A stretch of 64,000 nt of DNA from Pandoraea sp. (GTDB taxonomy: Bacteria > Pseudomonadota > Gammaproteobacteria > Burkholderiales > Burkholderiaceae). The notes under the pieces were generated by a model that was given only the letters and a program-made list of their open reading frames with translations, did no database searches and had not been told where the DNA came from. The stretch is taken from assembly GCA_031291335.1 (NCBI GenBank), contig JARLJF010000020.1, positions 1-64,000 of the forward strand, written 5' to 3'. Below, one piece after another: positions 16,430-25,747 of this stretch (its first letter is position 1; the number at the start of each line of letters is the position of its first letter). The position numbers and the translations under genes are program-made.

Positions 16430-18733
16430 TCAGAACGCGAAGCGCACGCCTGCGAACACGCTCCGGCCGTCGCCGGGGTAGAACACGGCGGTGTTGGCCG
16501 TGCGGGCATCCGTCACCGTGCTGAAATCAGTGACGTAGCGCTTGTCGGTCAGATTGCGGGCATCCACGTAGAACGTGACGCCACGCTCAATCAGATACGA
16601 CGCCTGCACGCCGAGCAGCGTGTAACCGGGTACGCGCATCGTGTTGGCGTAGTCGACCCAGGCGCCGGTCGGCACCCAGTCGAGCGATGCCGAGATCTGG
16701 AAGCGGTTCGACAACGCGTAGCCGAGCGTTGTGCGCAGCACATGGGTCGGCACGCCGGCGATGCGGTTGTTCCCGTACTGCGGGTCGTCGCGGAAGCGGA
16801 AGTCGCTGTAGTTCCAGATTTGCGACAGCGTGATTCGATCGCCGGTCGCCACCACGTTCTTGAACAGGTCCACTGCGGCACCGACTTCCAGACCTTGCAG
16901 CACGGTCTTGTTCGCGTTGAAGGTCGAGGCCGGGATGTCTGGCGAGGTCGTGTACTGGAGCAACTGATCGCGCACGAGCGAACGATAGGCGGTTACGTCC
17001 CACGCCACGCGATCGAGCTTGCCGCGTGTACCGGCTTCGATCGTCCAGGCGTGTTGCGACGCCAGCGGAACAAAGCGAGAGGTCGTGCCGAAGGTTTGCG
17101 ACAGATCGGTGAAGTCGGGCACGTCGGCACTGCGCGTCACGTCGATGAAGGCCTGCACGTCCTTGCGCGGCTCCCACAGCAGACCGATTTTCGGATTGAC
17201 GCCCGAGTAAGCGGCGCTTGTCGAACGATAGTTGGGGTCGCCTGGCAGTCCGCCGTAATCGATGTATTGACGAACGTCGCGGTAGGCCTTCGCGCCGATC
17301 ATCAAACCGACCGTCGGCAGGAAGAACAGGCGGTTTTCGAAGTACGCCTCGTAGTTGTAGGCGCTCTGGCGTGAGTCGAGCGTTTGCGCGCCTCGATTGC
17401 CGTTCACGTTGACGTACTGGTCGGCCTGCGTGTTTCCGCCAAAGAAGCGAGCGCCGACGATGAGGTCGTTGCGCATGCCAGCGAGCGTGAGATTTGCGGT
17501 ATAGCGCGGCGCGACACCATAGGTCCAGCCATCCTGATCGATGACCTGAAAGATCGGGTGGTAAAGGCTCTTGTGAATTACCCACGACGCGATGTCGAGC
17601 TGGCCCGTGGCGAAGCGGATGGTCGTGAGGTTGCCGAGTCGCTCGGTGCGCGAGTTACGTGCCTGATCGCCAGACACTGCGGAGGCGGCGGCTTTTGTCG
17701 GATTGTTGAGCGCGTCGAACAGCGAAAGCGTGCCGGGTAGCTTCTGATCGACGATATACGCACCGAAGAAGAAGCGTGTTTCAACGTTCGGCGAAAACTT
17801 GTAGCCGATGTTGGCGTTGATCTGGGCGTAATTGCCCTTGTCATGATCGCGATAACCGTCGGAGCGGTTGAGGGTCACGGTCGCGAGCGCGTCCACCGGT
17901 CCGAAGATGCGCGACATCTGGCCGCTGGCGCGAACCGTGCCGAAGCTGCCGCCCTCGAGGCGGAACTGGTTGGGGGCGTCAGCCGTGTAGGCCGTGGGCG
18001 TGACGAAATTCAGGGCGCCGCCGAGTGTGGTCGAGCCATACGTGAGGCCGTTCCCGCCCTTGTAGATCTCGGTCGAGCGCAAACCCATCGGGTCGATCTG
18101 GTAGTAGTCGCCGCTACCATCGGCCGAGTTGGTCGGAATGCCGTCCTGAAGGATTTCGAGTCCACGCACGTGATAGCCGCGTGCGATGCCCGAGCCGCGA
18201 ATGGATACGCGCAACTCTTGCCCGTAGCGGTTCTGCACGTAGACGCCGGGGCTGTCCTTGAGGATATCGCGCAGGTTGAAGGCGTAAGTGTTCTGGTACG
18301 AATCGGCGTCGACAAAGCCGACGGAGCCTGCCGTCTGGAACAGGTTGGCCCTCTGCTCGGCCACGCTCGGTGACGTGAGCGACTCCGCCGGGGCGGTCAC
18401 GGTCGTGAGGGGCAGCGTAGCCGTCGGCGTGCCGGATGTGCCCGCTGTGCCAAGTGCGTCCCGTGCGTCTGGCGCGGAGGGGGCCGAGGGCACCGTCGCC
18501 TGCGCCAGCGACAACGTAGGGGCGAGGGTCGCGGATTGCGCGGTCAATGCTGGGGAGGCAGCGCTGGCGTCCGGGTGATGACCGGTGTGCGTTGCTGCGT
18601 GCGTAGCGTCGATGGCAACGCTCAGGCCAGTGGCAGCGGGGTCGTTAGTGAGTGCGTGTGCGGCGCTGCCCAGCGAGGCGAGGGCAAGCGCGATGGCCGT
18701 TTGCAACGGCTTCTGTGTCATGGGACGTGACAT
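16430..18733 (-). CDS. TonB-dependent outer-membrane receptor
   Basis: A 767-aa outer-membrane receptor that imports a ligand with TonB energy. The signal peptide (residues 1-27, ending SAAHA) is followed by an unusual low-complexity segment of about 85 residues rich in Ala, Thr, Ser and Pro, with a His-rich patch (HAATHTGHH). The plug domain has VRGLEILQDGIPTN and YKGGNGLTYGSTTLGGALNF, and the barrel ends with the typical terminal Phe (GVRFAF). The plug resembles ferric-citrate/siderophore and copper receptors. A DUF2946 protein is encoded 349 bp upstream on the same strand; DUF2946 genes often accompany copper-related receptors, so copper or another metal is the favoured ligand (inference). 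Confidence 0.85.
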   Translation of the reverse strand: MSRPMTQKPLQTAIALALASLGSAAHALTNDPAATGLSVAIDATHAATHTGHHPDASAASPALTAQSATLAPTLSLAQATVPSAPSAPDARDALGTAGTSGTPTATLPLTTVTAPAESLTSPSVAEQRANLFQTAGSVGFVDADSYQNTYAFNLRDILKDSPGVYVQNRYGQELRVSIRGSGIARGYHVRGLEILQDGIPTNSADGSGDYYQIDPMGLRSTEIYKGGNGLTYGSTTLGGALNFVTPTAYTADAPNQFRLEGGSFGTVRASGQMSRIFGPVDALATVTLNRSDGYRDHDKGNYAQINANIGYKFSPNVETRFFFGAYIVDQKLPGTLSLFDALNNPTKAAASAVSGDQARNSRTERLGNLTTIRFATGQLDIASWVIHKSLYHPIFQVIDQDGWTYGVAPRYTANLTLAGMRNDLIVGARFFGGNTQADQYVNVNGNRGAQTLDSRQSAYNYEAYFENRLFFLPTVGLMIGAKAYRDVRQYIDYGGLPGDPNYRSTSAAYSGVNPKIGLLWEPRKDVQAFIDVTRSADVPDFTDLSQTFGTTSRFVPLASQHAWTIEAGTRGKLDRVAWDVTAYRSLVRDQLLQYTTSPDIPASTFNANKTVLQGLEVGAAVDLFKNVVATGDRITLSQIWNYSDFRFRDDPQYGNNRIAGVPTHVLRTTLGYALSNRFQISASLDWVPTGAWVDYANTMRVPGYTLLGVQASYLIERGVTFYVDARNLTDKRYVTDFSTVTDARTANTAVFYPGDGRSVFAGVRFAF

Positions 18734-19082
18734 GAGAGTCTCTCTTGCGACCGCATGGCGGCCGCCTGATGATCGTGTGGTGCCGAACGTGTGCGTACCG
18801 TCCCGCGACAGGCGCGAACGGCAACGACCTGCGCTTCGCGATGAGGCAGCGAGGCAGCGAGGCAGCGAGGCGACAAGGCGGCGACGACTCGACGTTGTAT
18901 CGACCGGCGCGAATGACCCATGGGACAGCGTGGCGTTGCGCAGAACGGGCGGCGCTGACGGTGCGGATCAAACGAGCCGCGTGAATGTCGTGTTCACGGC
19001 GAGTGCAGGTCGCGACAAGCTGAGCTAACGACGCTCGGCGTGTTCGGCAAGGCCTTCCGGTATCGACCGGAAGTCAGAGGAA
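18734..19082. other. Intergenic region upstream of the TonB receptor
   Basis: No gene is supported. It contains four head-to-tail copies of an 8-bp GAGGCAGC unit near 18842-18872 and an inverted repeat CGTGAA, seven bases, TTCACG at 18980-18998 that could be an operator for the receptor gene. Evidence for the operator is only its symmetry and position. Confidence 0.35.
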
Positions 19083-19580
19083 TCAGACGACGGGAACGGG
19101 CGGTGCGCGCGCAAGGGCGGCAGAGAAACGGGCGCGCGGGTAATACGGCACCAGCACTCGGGGGGCGGTGGCGATGCCAGCCTGCGCGGCGGGCGGGAGG
19201 GCGAGAAAATCGGTGGTGACGAGCGGCTGATGGGCCCAAAGCGCGCAGTAGCCGCATTTTTCCCAATGATCGGCCGACGCGAGCGAGTGGTCCGCGCCGC
19301 CGTGGCTGCCATGCAGACTCGTGGCTTCCGGGTGTGCGGGGGGAGCTTGTGCGTCGTCGTGACCGGTATGTCCGTCGTGGGCCGCTTCACGCCGGGCGTC
19401 GGCACGCGGCGTGGTGTTCGTGCCAAGGGCAGCCTGTGTGCCCTGCACCGTGCAGTAAACCGCGAACGGGTCTTTCTGCGTGGCCGCGCGCCATTGCGCA
19501 ATTGCCGGCATGAGCGCTGCCAGCAGGATCGCCAGCAAGGCGATCCCGATTGCGACGCGATGCTGACGGAGCTTGCGCAT
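19083..19580 (-). CDS. DUF2946 family protein
   Basis: A 165-aa protein with an N-terminal signal-anchor (residues 8-30, hydrophobic) and then a periplasmic part. It carries the DUF2946 marks: a Cys in VYCTVQGTQ and a Cys pair in EKCGYCAL, plus many His residues in the central loop (HDGHTGHD, HGSHGGADHS). The Cys/His content fits metal binding. The family is uncharacterised but is repeatedly found next to copper or cobalt uptake and TonB receptor genes. Here it precedes such a receptor on the same strand. Confidence 0.8.
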   Translation of the reverse strand: MRKLRQHRVAIGIALLAILLAALMPAIAQWRAATQKDPFAVYCTVQGTQAALGTNTTPRADARREAAHDGHTGHDDAQAPPAHPEATSLHGSHGGADHSLASADHWEKCGYCALWAHQPLVTTDFLALPPAAQAGIATAPRVLVPYYPRARFSAALARAPPVPVV

Positions 19581-19712
19581 ACCTGGGCCGGGTGATGAAT
19601 TGGGAAAAAATCAGGGAACCAGGCATTGTAGGGGCTGTCGCCGAACGGCGTAAATGCTTTGCGTTCTCATGTAGGGAATGCGCGACAATTTGCCGCATCG
19701 GGCATCTGGGCG

Positions 19713-19754
19713 AAAAAAAAGGAGCGCCACAGCCCCCCAGGCGTGTGGCGCTCC
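19713..19754 (-). terminator. Intrinsic terminator of ompW
   Basis: On the minus strand GGAGCGCCACA pairs perfectly with TGTGGCGCTCC across a 12-nt loop and is followed by eight T residues. It lies 10 bp past the ompW stop codon. Confidence 0.92.
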
Positions 19755-19764
19755 ACACCGGATA

Positions 19765-20484
19765 TCAGAACTTCATCCCCACACCGACGCCGACGATCAG
19801 CGGATCGATGTGCAGCGTGCCGAGGTCGGTGCCGGCGAGCGAGGTATCCGTCTTCATCCAGATTTTCTTGATGTCGATGTTGAAGAACAGGTTCTTGGTC
19901 ATCTGAATGTCCACACCGGCTTGCAGTGCCGGACCGACGCTGTGGTTCTTGATCGAGATCGGCGTGCCGCCCGCGTTCAGGTTGCTGTTCCAGAAGCGCG
20001 TGTAGTTGATACCCGCGCCGACATACGGGCGCACCTTGCCCGCGTGATTGAAGTGGTATTGCAGCAGCAGCGTCGGCGGCAACACGTTCACGCCGCCCAG
20101 ATGGCCGAGGTTCGACGTGAGTTGATGGCGCGACATGCCGAGAATGAGTTCGACACCGACGTTGTCGAGAATCATGTACGTGAAGTCGAGTTCCGGCACG
20201 ATCGCATTGTTCACGGTGACGCCTAGCGTCGGCAGCACGCTGCCGCTCGCATGCGAGTCGGGCAGAATGCCGATGGCGCGCACGCGCGCGAGGATGTCGC
20301 CGGCATAGATGCCTTGCGAGCTGTCCTTGATGAAGCCGAACGTCTTCTCCGAGGCGGGCGCGGCGTTGTCCGCCGCTTGTGACGTGGCTTGCGGGTTGGC
20401 TTGTGCCAAGGCGGACGCGCTGAAGAGGGTGGCACCGGCAACGAGCGCGGCTGCGATGGCCGTGGCGCCGAGGGAGTGCTTCAT
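19765..20484 (-). CDS. ompW: OmpW-family outer membrane protein
   Basis: A 239-aa eight-stranded beta-barrel porin of the OmpW/AlkL family that lets small hydrophobic compounds cross the outer membrane. The signal peptide ends at ASALA (about residue 27); barrel signatures PTLLLQYHF, KVRPYVGAGINYTRFW and DPLIVGVGVGMKF (terminal Phe) are clear. The ATG at 20484 is used; a longer frame to 20559 runs into the promoter. A perfect FNR/ANR box stands at 20546-20559, so expression should rise under low oxygen, as is known for ompW in other proteobacteria. Confidence 0.9.
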   Translation of the reverse strand: MKHSLGATAIAAALVAGATLFSASALAQANPQATSQAADNAAPASEKTFGFIKDSSQGIYAGDILARVRAIGILPDSHASGSVLPTLGVTVNNAIVPELDFTYMILDNVGVELILGMSRHQLTSNLGHLGGVNVLPPTLLLQYHFNHAGKVRPYVGAGINYTRFWNSNLNAGGTPISIKNHSVGPALQAGVDIQMTKNLFFNIDIKKIWMKTDTSLAGTDLGTLHIDPLIVGVGVGMKF

Positions 20485-20517
20485 GATGATTTCCAAAGTC
20501 GTGAGTGAGCACGACCG

Positions 20518-20559
20518 ATGGTAGAAGCAGGTTCCCGCGGCGAACTTGATGCGCATCAA
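20518..20559 (-). promoter_or_regulatory. FNR/ANR-dependent promoter of ompW
   Basis: Perfect FNR consensus TTGAT, GCGC, ATCAA at 20546-20559. On the minus strand a TACCAT -10 hexamer (20518-20523) lies so that the box is centred about 41 bp before the predicted start of transcription, the class II activator position. Confidence 0.7.
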
Positions 20560-20772
20560 GCGGAGGAAAACGCGGTCGCGTTGTGCGACAAACTGTCGCG
20601 CGGGGTGCGCAACAACACGCGATGTTGCACATGCCGGCCAGCGCGTCGAACGCGGCCCTGCTGTCGCAGAGATTGTTCGAGCCGGACTCGCCAGTGCCGA
20701 TCATGTTCTGCGCTTGCCAGACCCACCTGCCGGTTTTGGTAGGATGCGGACTTTGCCACGCTTTCCCCCATC

Positions 20773-23343
20773 GTGAAGCGCCCGATTTCGTCGCTGTTGC
20801 ATGCTGTCGCCCAAGCGGGTCGGCATGGTCTCCGTCTTCTGCAACCTTTGCAGCCGTATGCGGCCCGCGCGTGGTACCACCTGCGCCATCCGACGCGTCG
20901 CGGCGTGCTCATTGCCATCGCGGCTGTACCGTGTCTGTTCATCGCTTACACGCTGATCCTGATCCCGTTCACGCCTAGCATTCGTGACATCCGGCGCGCG
21001 AAGGTCGATCAACCCGCACAGGTGTTGACGGTAGACGGCAAGTTGCTCGCCGAATTCCGGCCGTCAAACCGTGAATGGGTCGCGCTCAAGGACGTGTCGC
21101 CCAATGTCGTCAAGGCGCTGGTTGCCACGGAAGATCACCGCTTCTACGAGCACCACGGCATCGATCTGAAGCGTACGGCGTCGGCGGCGCTGCACACGTT
21201 CTCGGGCGACCGGCAGGGTGGCTCGACCATTACGCAGCAGCTCGCGCGTAATCTGTATCCCGACGGCATTGGCCGTGCGCCCACGCTCACGCGAAAACTC
21301 AAGGAAGCGATCACCGCACTCAAGATCGAAGCGCTTTACACGAAGCCCGAGATTCTCGAGACGTATCTGAACACCGTACCGTTCCTGTACAACGCGTACG
21401 GCATCGAGATGGCCGCGCGCACATACTTCGACAAGTCGGCCGATCAGCTCGACGTGGTCGAAGCCGCCACGCTTGTCGGCATGCTCAAGGGCAACAGCTA
21501 TTACAACCCCGTAATCAACCCCGAGCGCGCATTGCAGCGTCGCAATACCGTGCTCGCGCAGATGGTCAAATTCGGGGATCTGGATGCGTCGAAGCTCGCG
21601 GCGTTGCAAAAGCGTCCCCTGCGCGTCAACTTCGAACGACAGACCGAGGAGCCGGGGCCGGCGCCGCACTTCGCGCAACAACTGCGCAAGTGGCTGATCG
21701 GCTGGGCAGACCGGAACGACTACAACATCTATTCCGATGGTCTTGTCGTGCACACCACCATCGACTCGCGTTTGCAGACGATGGCGACGCAGGCACTGAC
21801 GCGTCAGGCCAACCAGTTGCAAGGCATTGCCGACGCGAACTGGTCGGCACGCGGCGGCTGGCGTGACAGCACAGGGCTGGTGCAATCGTTCGTGCGCGAA
21901 TCGGCGGAGTATCGCAATGCGGTGGCCGGGGGCGAGGCCCCTGAGGCAGCGATGAAACGCCTGCTTGCCGACAAGACGTTCATGCAGAACCTGCGCACGA
22001 CGAAAACTCGCGTGCAGGCTGGTTTCCTGGCCATCGATCCTCGCACCGGTGAAATTCGTGCGTGGGTCGGCAGCCGCGACTTCACGACCGATCCGTTCGA
22101 TCACGTGCAGCAGGCACGCCGTCAGCCGGGCTCGACCTTCAAGCCTTTCGTCTACGGCGCAGCCTTCGTCAAGGGCCGAAAGCCGGACGACACGATCGTC
22201 GATCAGGCCATTGAGATCCCGCTCGCCGGCGGTGAGATCTGGCGACCGAGCGACGACACCGCGCCGACCAACAAGCCCATGACGTTGCGTGACGCGCTGG
22301 CGCAGTCGCGTAACACCGTCACAGCCCAACTGATGCAGGACGTCGGACCGTCGCGTGTGGTGGGCTTGGCCCGCGCGATGGGGGTGCGCGAGAGCAAGCT
22401 TGATCCGGTGCCGTCGCTTGCGCTGGGCACGAGCCCCGTGTCCCTCAAGGAAATGGTCGCCGCCTACGGCACTATCGCGGATGGCGGCGAGTATCGCGAG
22501 CCGACGATGGTCACCGAGATCACGAACAGCGAGGGCGATGTGTTGGCGACGTTCTCTCCGGCGCGCCCCGAACGGGCACTCTCCGTGGATGACGACTACA
22601 CGCTGCTGGACACCATGCGCGGTGTCATCAATCGCGGCACGGGCAATGCGATCCGGACACGCTTCGGTATTCGCGCCGATGTGGCGGGCAAGACAGGTAC
22701 GACACAGGACAATGCCGACGGCTGGTTCATCCTCATGCAACCCCAGTTGGTCGCGGGCGCCTGGGTCGGCTTCAACGATAGTCGTATCACGCTGCGCAGC
22801 GACTACTGGGGGCAGGGTGCTCACAGCGCGTTGCCGATCGTCGGCGATGTGTTCTCGCGGGCATTGCGTGCGAAGGTGATCGACGCGAACGCGAAGTTCG
22901 AAGCGCCAGACAACCATCATTGGTACAGCGACTGGTGGACGCGCGCCTCGGATTGGGTGACGGGGCTTTTCGCGAAGAAGGCTGAGCCGGAAGCCAAACC
23001 GAAGGTGCCGGTGAAGCGCTCGGCAGCGCCCGCACCGACGCCGACACCGCCGGTCGTCTCGACACCCGAGGCGGCGAGTGGCAGCGGCCCGTTGCCGGTT
23101 CCGGTGGCGTCGGCCGTGCTGGCGCAGCCCGAATATGCGGCACCCGCGAGCGCGCCGCGCAGCAACACCATCCCGGGCGTCCCGGGCGAGTGGAACGGAC
23201 CGGGCGGTGCTTCGCCGAACGGCGCGCTGTCCCCGTCGTCACCGGGAAGCGGTGGGGCGTCTGTCCAGCCGGTGACGCCGGCCTACCCGCTTTCCACCCA
23301 GCCCACGACGCCAAATCCCGCCTCGCCCGCTGCGGCGCAATAA
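20773..23343 (+). CDS. Penicillin-binding protein 1A (bifunctional peptidoglycan synthase)
   Basis: An 856-aa class A PBP. One membrane helix (about residues 45-65) anchors it; the GT51 transglycosylase domain has EDHRFYEHHG (catalytic Glu120) and QGGSTITQQ (148-156). The transpeptidase domain has SxxK in GSTFKPF (Ser454, Lys457), SRN at 512-514 and KTGT at 640-643. All catalytic motifs are intact. The C-terminal 110 residues are a Pro/Ala/Ser-rich tail typical of periplasmic low-complexity extensions. The start is a GTG directly after the intergenic region shared with ompW. Builds and crosslinks peptidoglycan during elongation. Confidence 0.93.
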   Translation: MKRPISSLLHAVAQAGRHGLRLLQPLQPYAARAWYHLRHPTRRGVLIAIAAVPCLFIAYTLILIPFTPSIRDIRRAKVDQPAQVLTVDGKLLAEFRPSNREWVALKDVSPNVVKALVATEDHRFYEHHGIDLKRTASAALHTFSGDRQGGSTITQQLARNLYPDGIGRAPTLTRKLKEAITALKIEALYTKPEILETYLNTVPFLYNAYGIEMAARTYFDKSADQLDVVEAATLVGMLKGNSYYNPVINPERALQRRNTVLAQMVKFGDLDASKLAALQKRPLRVNFERQTEEPGPAPHFAQQLRKWLIGWADRNDYNIYSDGLVVHTTIDSRLQTMATQALTRQANQLQGIADANWSARGGWRDSTGLVQSFVRESAEYRNAVAGGEAPEAAMKRLLADKTFMQNLRTTKTRVQAGFLAIDPRTGEIRAWVGSRDFTTDPFDHVQQARRQPGSTFKPFVYGAAFVKGRKPDDTIVDQAIEIPLAGGEIWRPSDDTAPTNKPMTLRDALAQSRNTVTAQLMQDVGPSRVVGLARAMGVRESKLDPVPSLALGTSPVSLKEMVAAYGTIADGGEYREPTMVTEITNSEGDVLATFSPARPERALSVDDDYTLLDTMRGVINRGTGNAIRTRFGIRADVAGKTGTTQDNADGWFILMQPQLVAGAWVGFNDSRITLRSDYWGQGAHSALPIVGDVFSRALRAKVIDANAKFEAPDNHHWYSDWWTRASDWVTGLFAKKAEPEAKPKVPVKRSAAPAPTPTPPVVSTPEAASGSGPLPVPVASAVLAQPEYAAPASAPRSNTIPGVPGEWNGPGGASPNGALSPSSPGSGGASVQPVTPAYPLSTQPTTPNPASPAAAQ

Positions 23344-23416
23344 ACACTGGCCATCGATGAGGGGAGCGGCCCGGTGTACGCCGGGCGGATTTGCCATAAC
23401 AGTTATGCGACATTCT

Positions 23417-23463
23417 CATGACTGGCCGGTCATGGCTTGCGCTATATTCATGACGATATAGCG
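23417..23463. promoter_or_regulatory. Two tandem palindromes before the LysR gene
   Basis: CATGAC, six bases, GTCATG at 23417-23434 is followed by a perfect CGCTATAT, eight bases, ATATAGCG at 23440-23463. Both stand 45-90 bp before the LysR start codon and probably are its autoregulatory sites. Confidence 0.55.
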
Positions 23464-23505
23464 GGGGCGGAGGCGTCTGCCGCGACACCGGGGAGGACGC
23501 AAGCC

Positions 23506-24417
23506 ATGTTCATTCGGCAGTTGAGTTATCTCGTGGCGCTTTCGCAGGCGCAGCACTTTCGTCGCGCGGCGGAACTGTGCAACGTGTCGCAGCCGACGCT
23601 GTCCGGTGCGATTCGCAGCATCGAGGAAGAGTTCGGCTTGCCGATCGTGCGACGCGGACGCCGCTTCGAGGGCTTCACCCCGGAAGGCGAGCGTGTGCTC
23701 GCGTGGGCGCGTCAGGTGCTGGCCGATTGCGAGGGACTACGACAGGAGGCGAGCGCGAGCCGCCGCGAAGTCGCCGGTTGTCTGCGCATCGGCGCGATTC
23801 CCACGGCGCTGCCGCTGGTGCCCCTGCTCACCGACGCCTGCCTGCGCGACTTCCCCGGCATGCGCCACGAGGTCTACACGCTCTCTGCGACGCAGGCATT
23901 GCGTCAGCTCGCCGAACTCGATCTGGACGTTGGGTTGAGCTATCTCGACGATCCCCGGCTGCGGGAATTCGAAACCATCCCCCTGTTCCGCGAACGATAT
24001 GTGCTGATCGCACGTGACGAGACCGCATTGGCCGGACGCACGTCGCTCTCGTGGCACGAGGCGGCGAAGCTGCCGTTGTGTCTGCTCACGAGCAACATGC
24101 AATGCCGTCAGGGTATCGATGCGGCGCTGGCGCGCGCGGGCACGTCTGCGTCGCCGCGCGTGGAGACGGATTCGCTCATGGCGCTGTATGCGCATGTGCG
24201 TTGTGCTGGGCTCTTCAGCATCGTGCCGCACAGCGTGCTGTGTCTCGCGGAGATGCGCGACGAACTGCATGCCGTGCCGTTACAGCCTGCCTTGCATCGC
24301 GAGATCGGTCTGATTCTGCGTGAGCGTCAGCCGCGTCCGCCGCTGCTCGAAGCGGCCGTGGCATCGTTCCGCTCAGTCGATTTGCAGACGAGATTGGACG
24401 CGCTGCTGCCAGCGTAG
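23506..24417 (+). CDS. LysR-family regulator, FdsR-like
   Basis: A 303-aa LysR regulator. The N-terminus MFIRQLSYLVALSQAQHF with VSQPTLSGAIRSIEEEFGLP and RGRRFEGFTPEGERVLAWA closely resembles FdsR, which controls formate dehydrogenase genes in Cupriavidus and relatives. GGGAGGA precedes the ATG at 23506; the longer frame to 23437 is untranslated leader containing the palindromes. A single-subunit formate dehydrogenase gene lies 1.3 kb downstream on the same strand, with a methyltransferase gene between. Control of that gene is a reasonable inference. Confidence 0.85.
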   Translation: MFIRQLSYLVALSQAQHFRRAAELCNVSQPTLSGAIRSIEEEFGLPIVRRGRRFEGFTPEGERVLAWARQVLADCEGLRQEASASRREVAGCLRIGAIPTALPLVPLLTDACLRDFPGMRHEVYTLSATQALRQLAELDLDVGLSYLDDPRLREFETIPLFRERYVLIARDETALAGRTSLSWHEAAKLPLCLLTSNMQCRQGIDAALARAGTSASPRVETDSLMALYAHVRCAGLFSIVPHSVLCLAEMRDELHAVPLQPALHREIGLILRERQPRPPLLEAAVASFRSVDLQTRLDALLPA

Positions 24418-24732
24418 CTACGCTCGGGCAGCGGCAGGCGAGCCTGGAATGCGGCGCATACGTCGTCTCATTCGCAACGAAACGGCCGCCAAGCACTTCC
24501 AGGAGGTTCACTTCGACGCTTCGATGCTCCGATGCTAATCGGCACCGCGGCGCATCGCGACGCCTGCAACACCACGACGTGACATCACGTGTCGACACCG
24601 CTTGAAAAAAACCTTGACCTGAAGTGGACTTGAGTTGGCAGACTTCATGGCATACGCAAAACCGAGCGGATCACGGGACATCGTGGGGATCGACCGACGT
24701 CCGTTCGGCGCGCACCTTCAAGAGGTTTGCCA
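24418..24732. other. Intergenic region with a MerR-type promoter
   Basis: No gene is supported in this 315-bp gap. Its notable content is the promoter/operator at 24614-24645. Confidence 0.6.
24614..24645 (+). promoter_or_regulatory. SoxR/MerR-type promoter-operator
   Basis: TTGACC (-35) is followed after an overlong 19-20 bp spacer by a CAGACT/AGACTT -10. The spacer holds the dyad CCTGAAGT, GG, ACTTGAGT, which matches 14 of 18 positions of the SoxR site. Elongated spacers are the mark of MerR-family activation. No MerR-family gene is in the window. Confidence 0.5.
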
Positions 24733-25587
24733 ATGACCACATCCGTCAATCACGATCAGGCCGCGCTATGGAACGGAGGTTCGGGTAGTGCTTGGGTAGA
24801 TAACCGCGTCACGCTCGATCAGATGTTCACGCCGCTCGCACGATTCCTTGTCGATCGCGCCCGCGAAGTGGCGCAACACGTGCCGTCGGGACGATTGCTG
24901 GACGTCGGATGCGGCGCCGGCGGCTCGACGCTTGCTCTGGCCACCGCACTCGGCGACCGGTGGCACCTCACCGGCGCCGACATCTCCGCACCGATGATCG
25001 CCGTCGCACGCTCACGCGCCACACATGCGCGGGCACCGGTCGGGTTCATCCGCGCGGACGTGCAGACGCACGCTTTCCCGCCCGCGCGCTTCGACCTCAT
25101 CGTCTCGCGACTCGGCGTGATGTTCTTCGACGATCCGGTCGCTGCGTTCGCCAATTTGCGGGCTGCGGCGCGTCCAGGTGCGGTGTTGCATGCGCTTGCA
25201 TGGCGCAGTCCCGCCGAGAATTCGTTCATGACGGTTGCCGAGCGCACGGCGGTATCGCTGTTCTCGGGTCTGCCGCGCGTGCCGGGGGCACCAGGGCAAT
25301 TCGGTTTCGCGGATCGGGAACGTGTCGCGCAGATACTGAGCGCAAGCGGCTGGGAAGAGGTCACGCTCACGGCCGTGGATTTCGAATGCGCGTTTGCACA
25401 AGCCGATCTGAGTGAGTATGCGTCGCGTCTGGGCCCCGTCGGATTAGCCCTCGCCAGGATGGCGCCGCACGAACGCACGCCCGTGATCGATGCCCTCGTC
25501 GACGCCTACGCCCCGTTCGTGCATAACGGCGAAGTACGTTTCACCTCCGCATGCTGGCACCTCGCGGCCCGCGTGCCGGCCGTCTGA
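24733..25587 (+). CDS. Class I SAM-dependent methyltransferase
   Basis: A 284-aa methyltransferase with the Rossmann-like SAM fold. Motif I is LLDVGCGAGGST (residues 55-66), the acidic residue of motif II is in GADISAP, and the post-motif FDLIVSRLGVMFFDD is typical of the UbiE/YcgJ type-11 group. The ATG at 24733 has AGAGG eight bases upstream; a TTG at 24727 is less likely. A SoxR/MerR-like promoter lies 90 bp upstream. Acceptor substrate unknown; small-molecule methylation in response to redox-active or toxic compounds is one possibility (inference). Confidence 0.85.
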   Translation: MTTSVNHDQAALWNGGSGSAWVDNRVTLDQMFTPLARFLVDRAREVAQHVPSGRLLDVGCGAGGSTLALATALGDRWHLTGADISAPMIAVARSRATHARAPVGFIRADVQTHAFPPARFDLIVSRLGVMFFDDPVAAFANLRAAARPGAVLHALAWRSPAENSFMTVAERTAVSLFSGLPRVPGAPGQFGFADRERVAQILSASGWEEVTLTAVDFECAFAQADLSEYASRLGPVGLALARMAPHERTPVIDALVDAYAPFVHNGEVRFTSACWHLAARVPAV

Positions 25588-25747
25588 GCCCTCGTCTTGT
25601 GCGTTGATAGGTCTCGCCGATCATGCGATCGGCCGGAACGATTTTCCAAGCGTGTCTGCGGCCCCGATCATTGGCCTCAATGCAGCGACGTTGTCATGCG
25701 TCGCCAACGCAGACATCTTGTAGAAAATCATTCAGGAGCGAGACATC

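Noticed and set aside
18842..18872. Short head-to-tail repeats that might suggest a CRISPR array
   Set aside because: Units of 8 bp without spacers; simple slippage repeat.
21064..22920. 618-codon minus-strand frame opposite PBP1a
   Set aside because: Arg- and His-rich antisense shadow produced by the high GC third position of the real gene.
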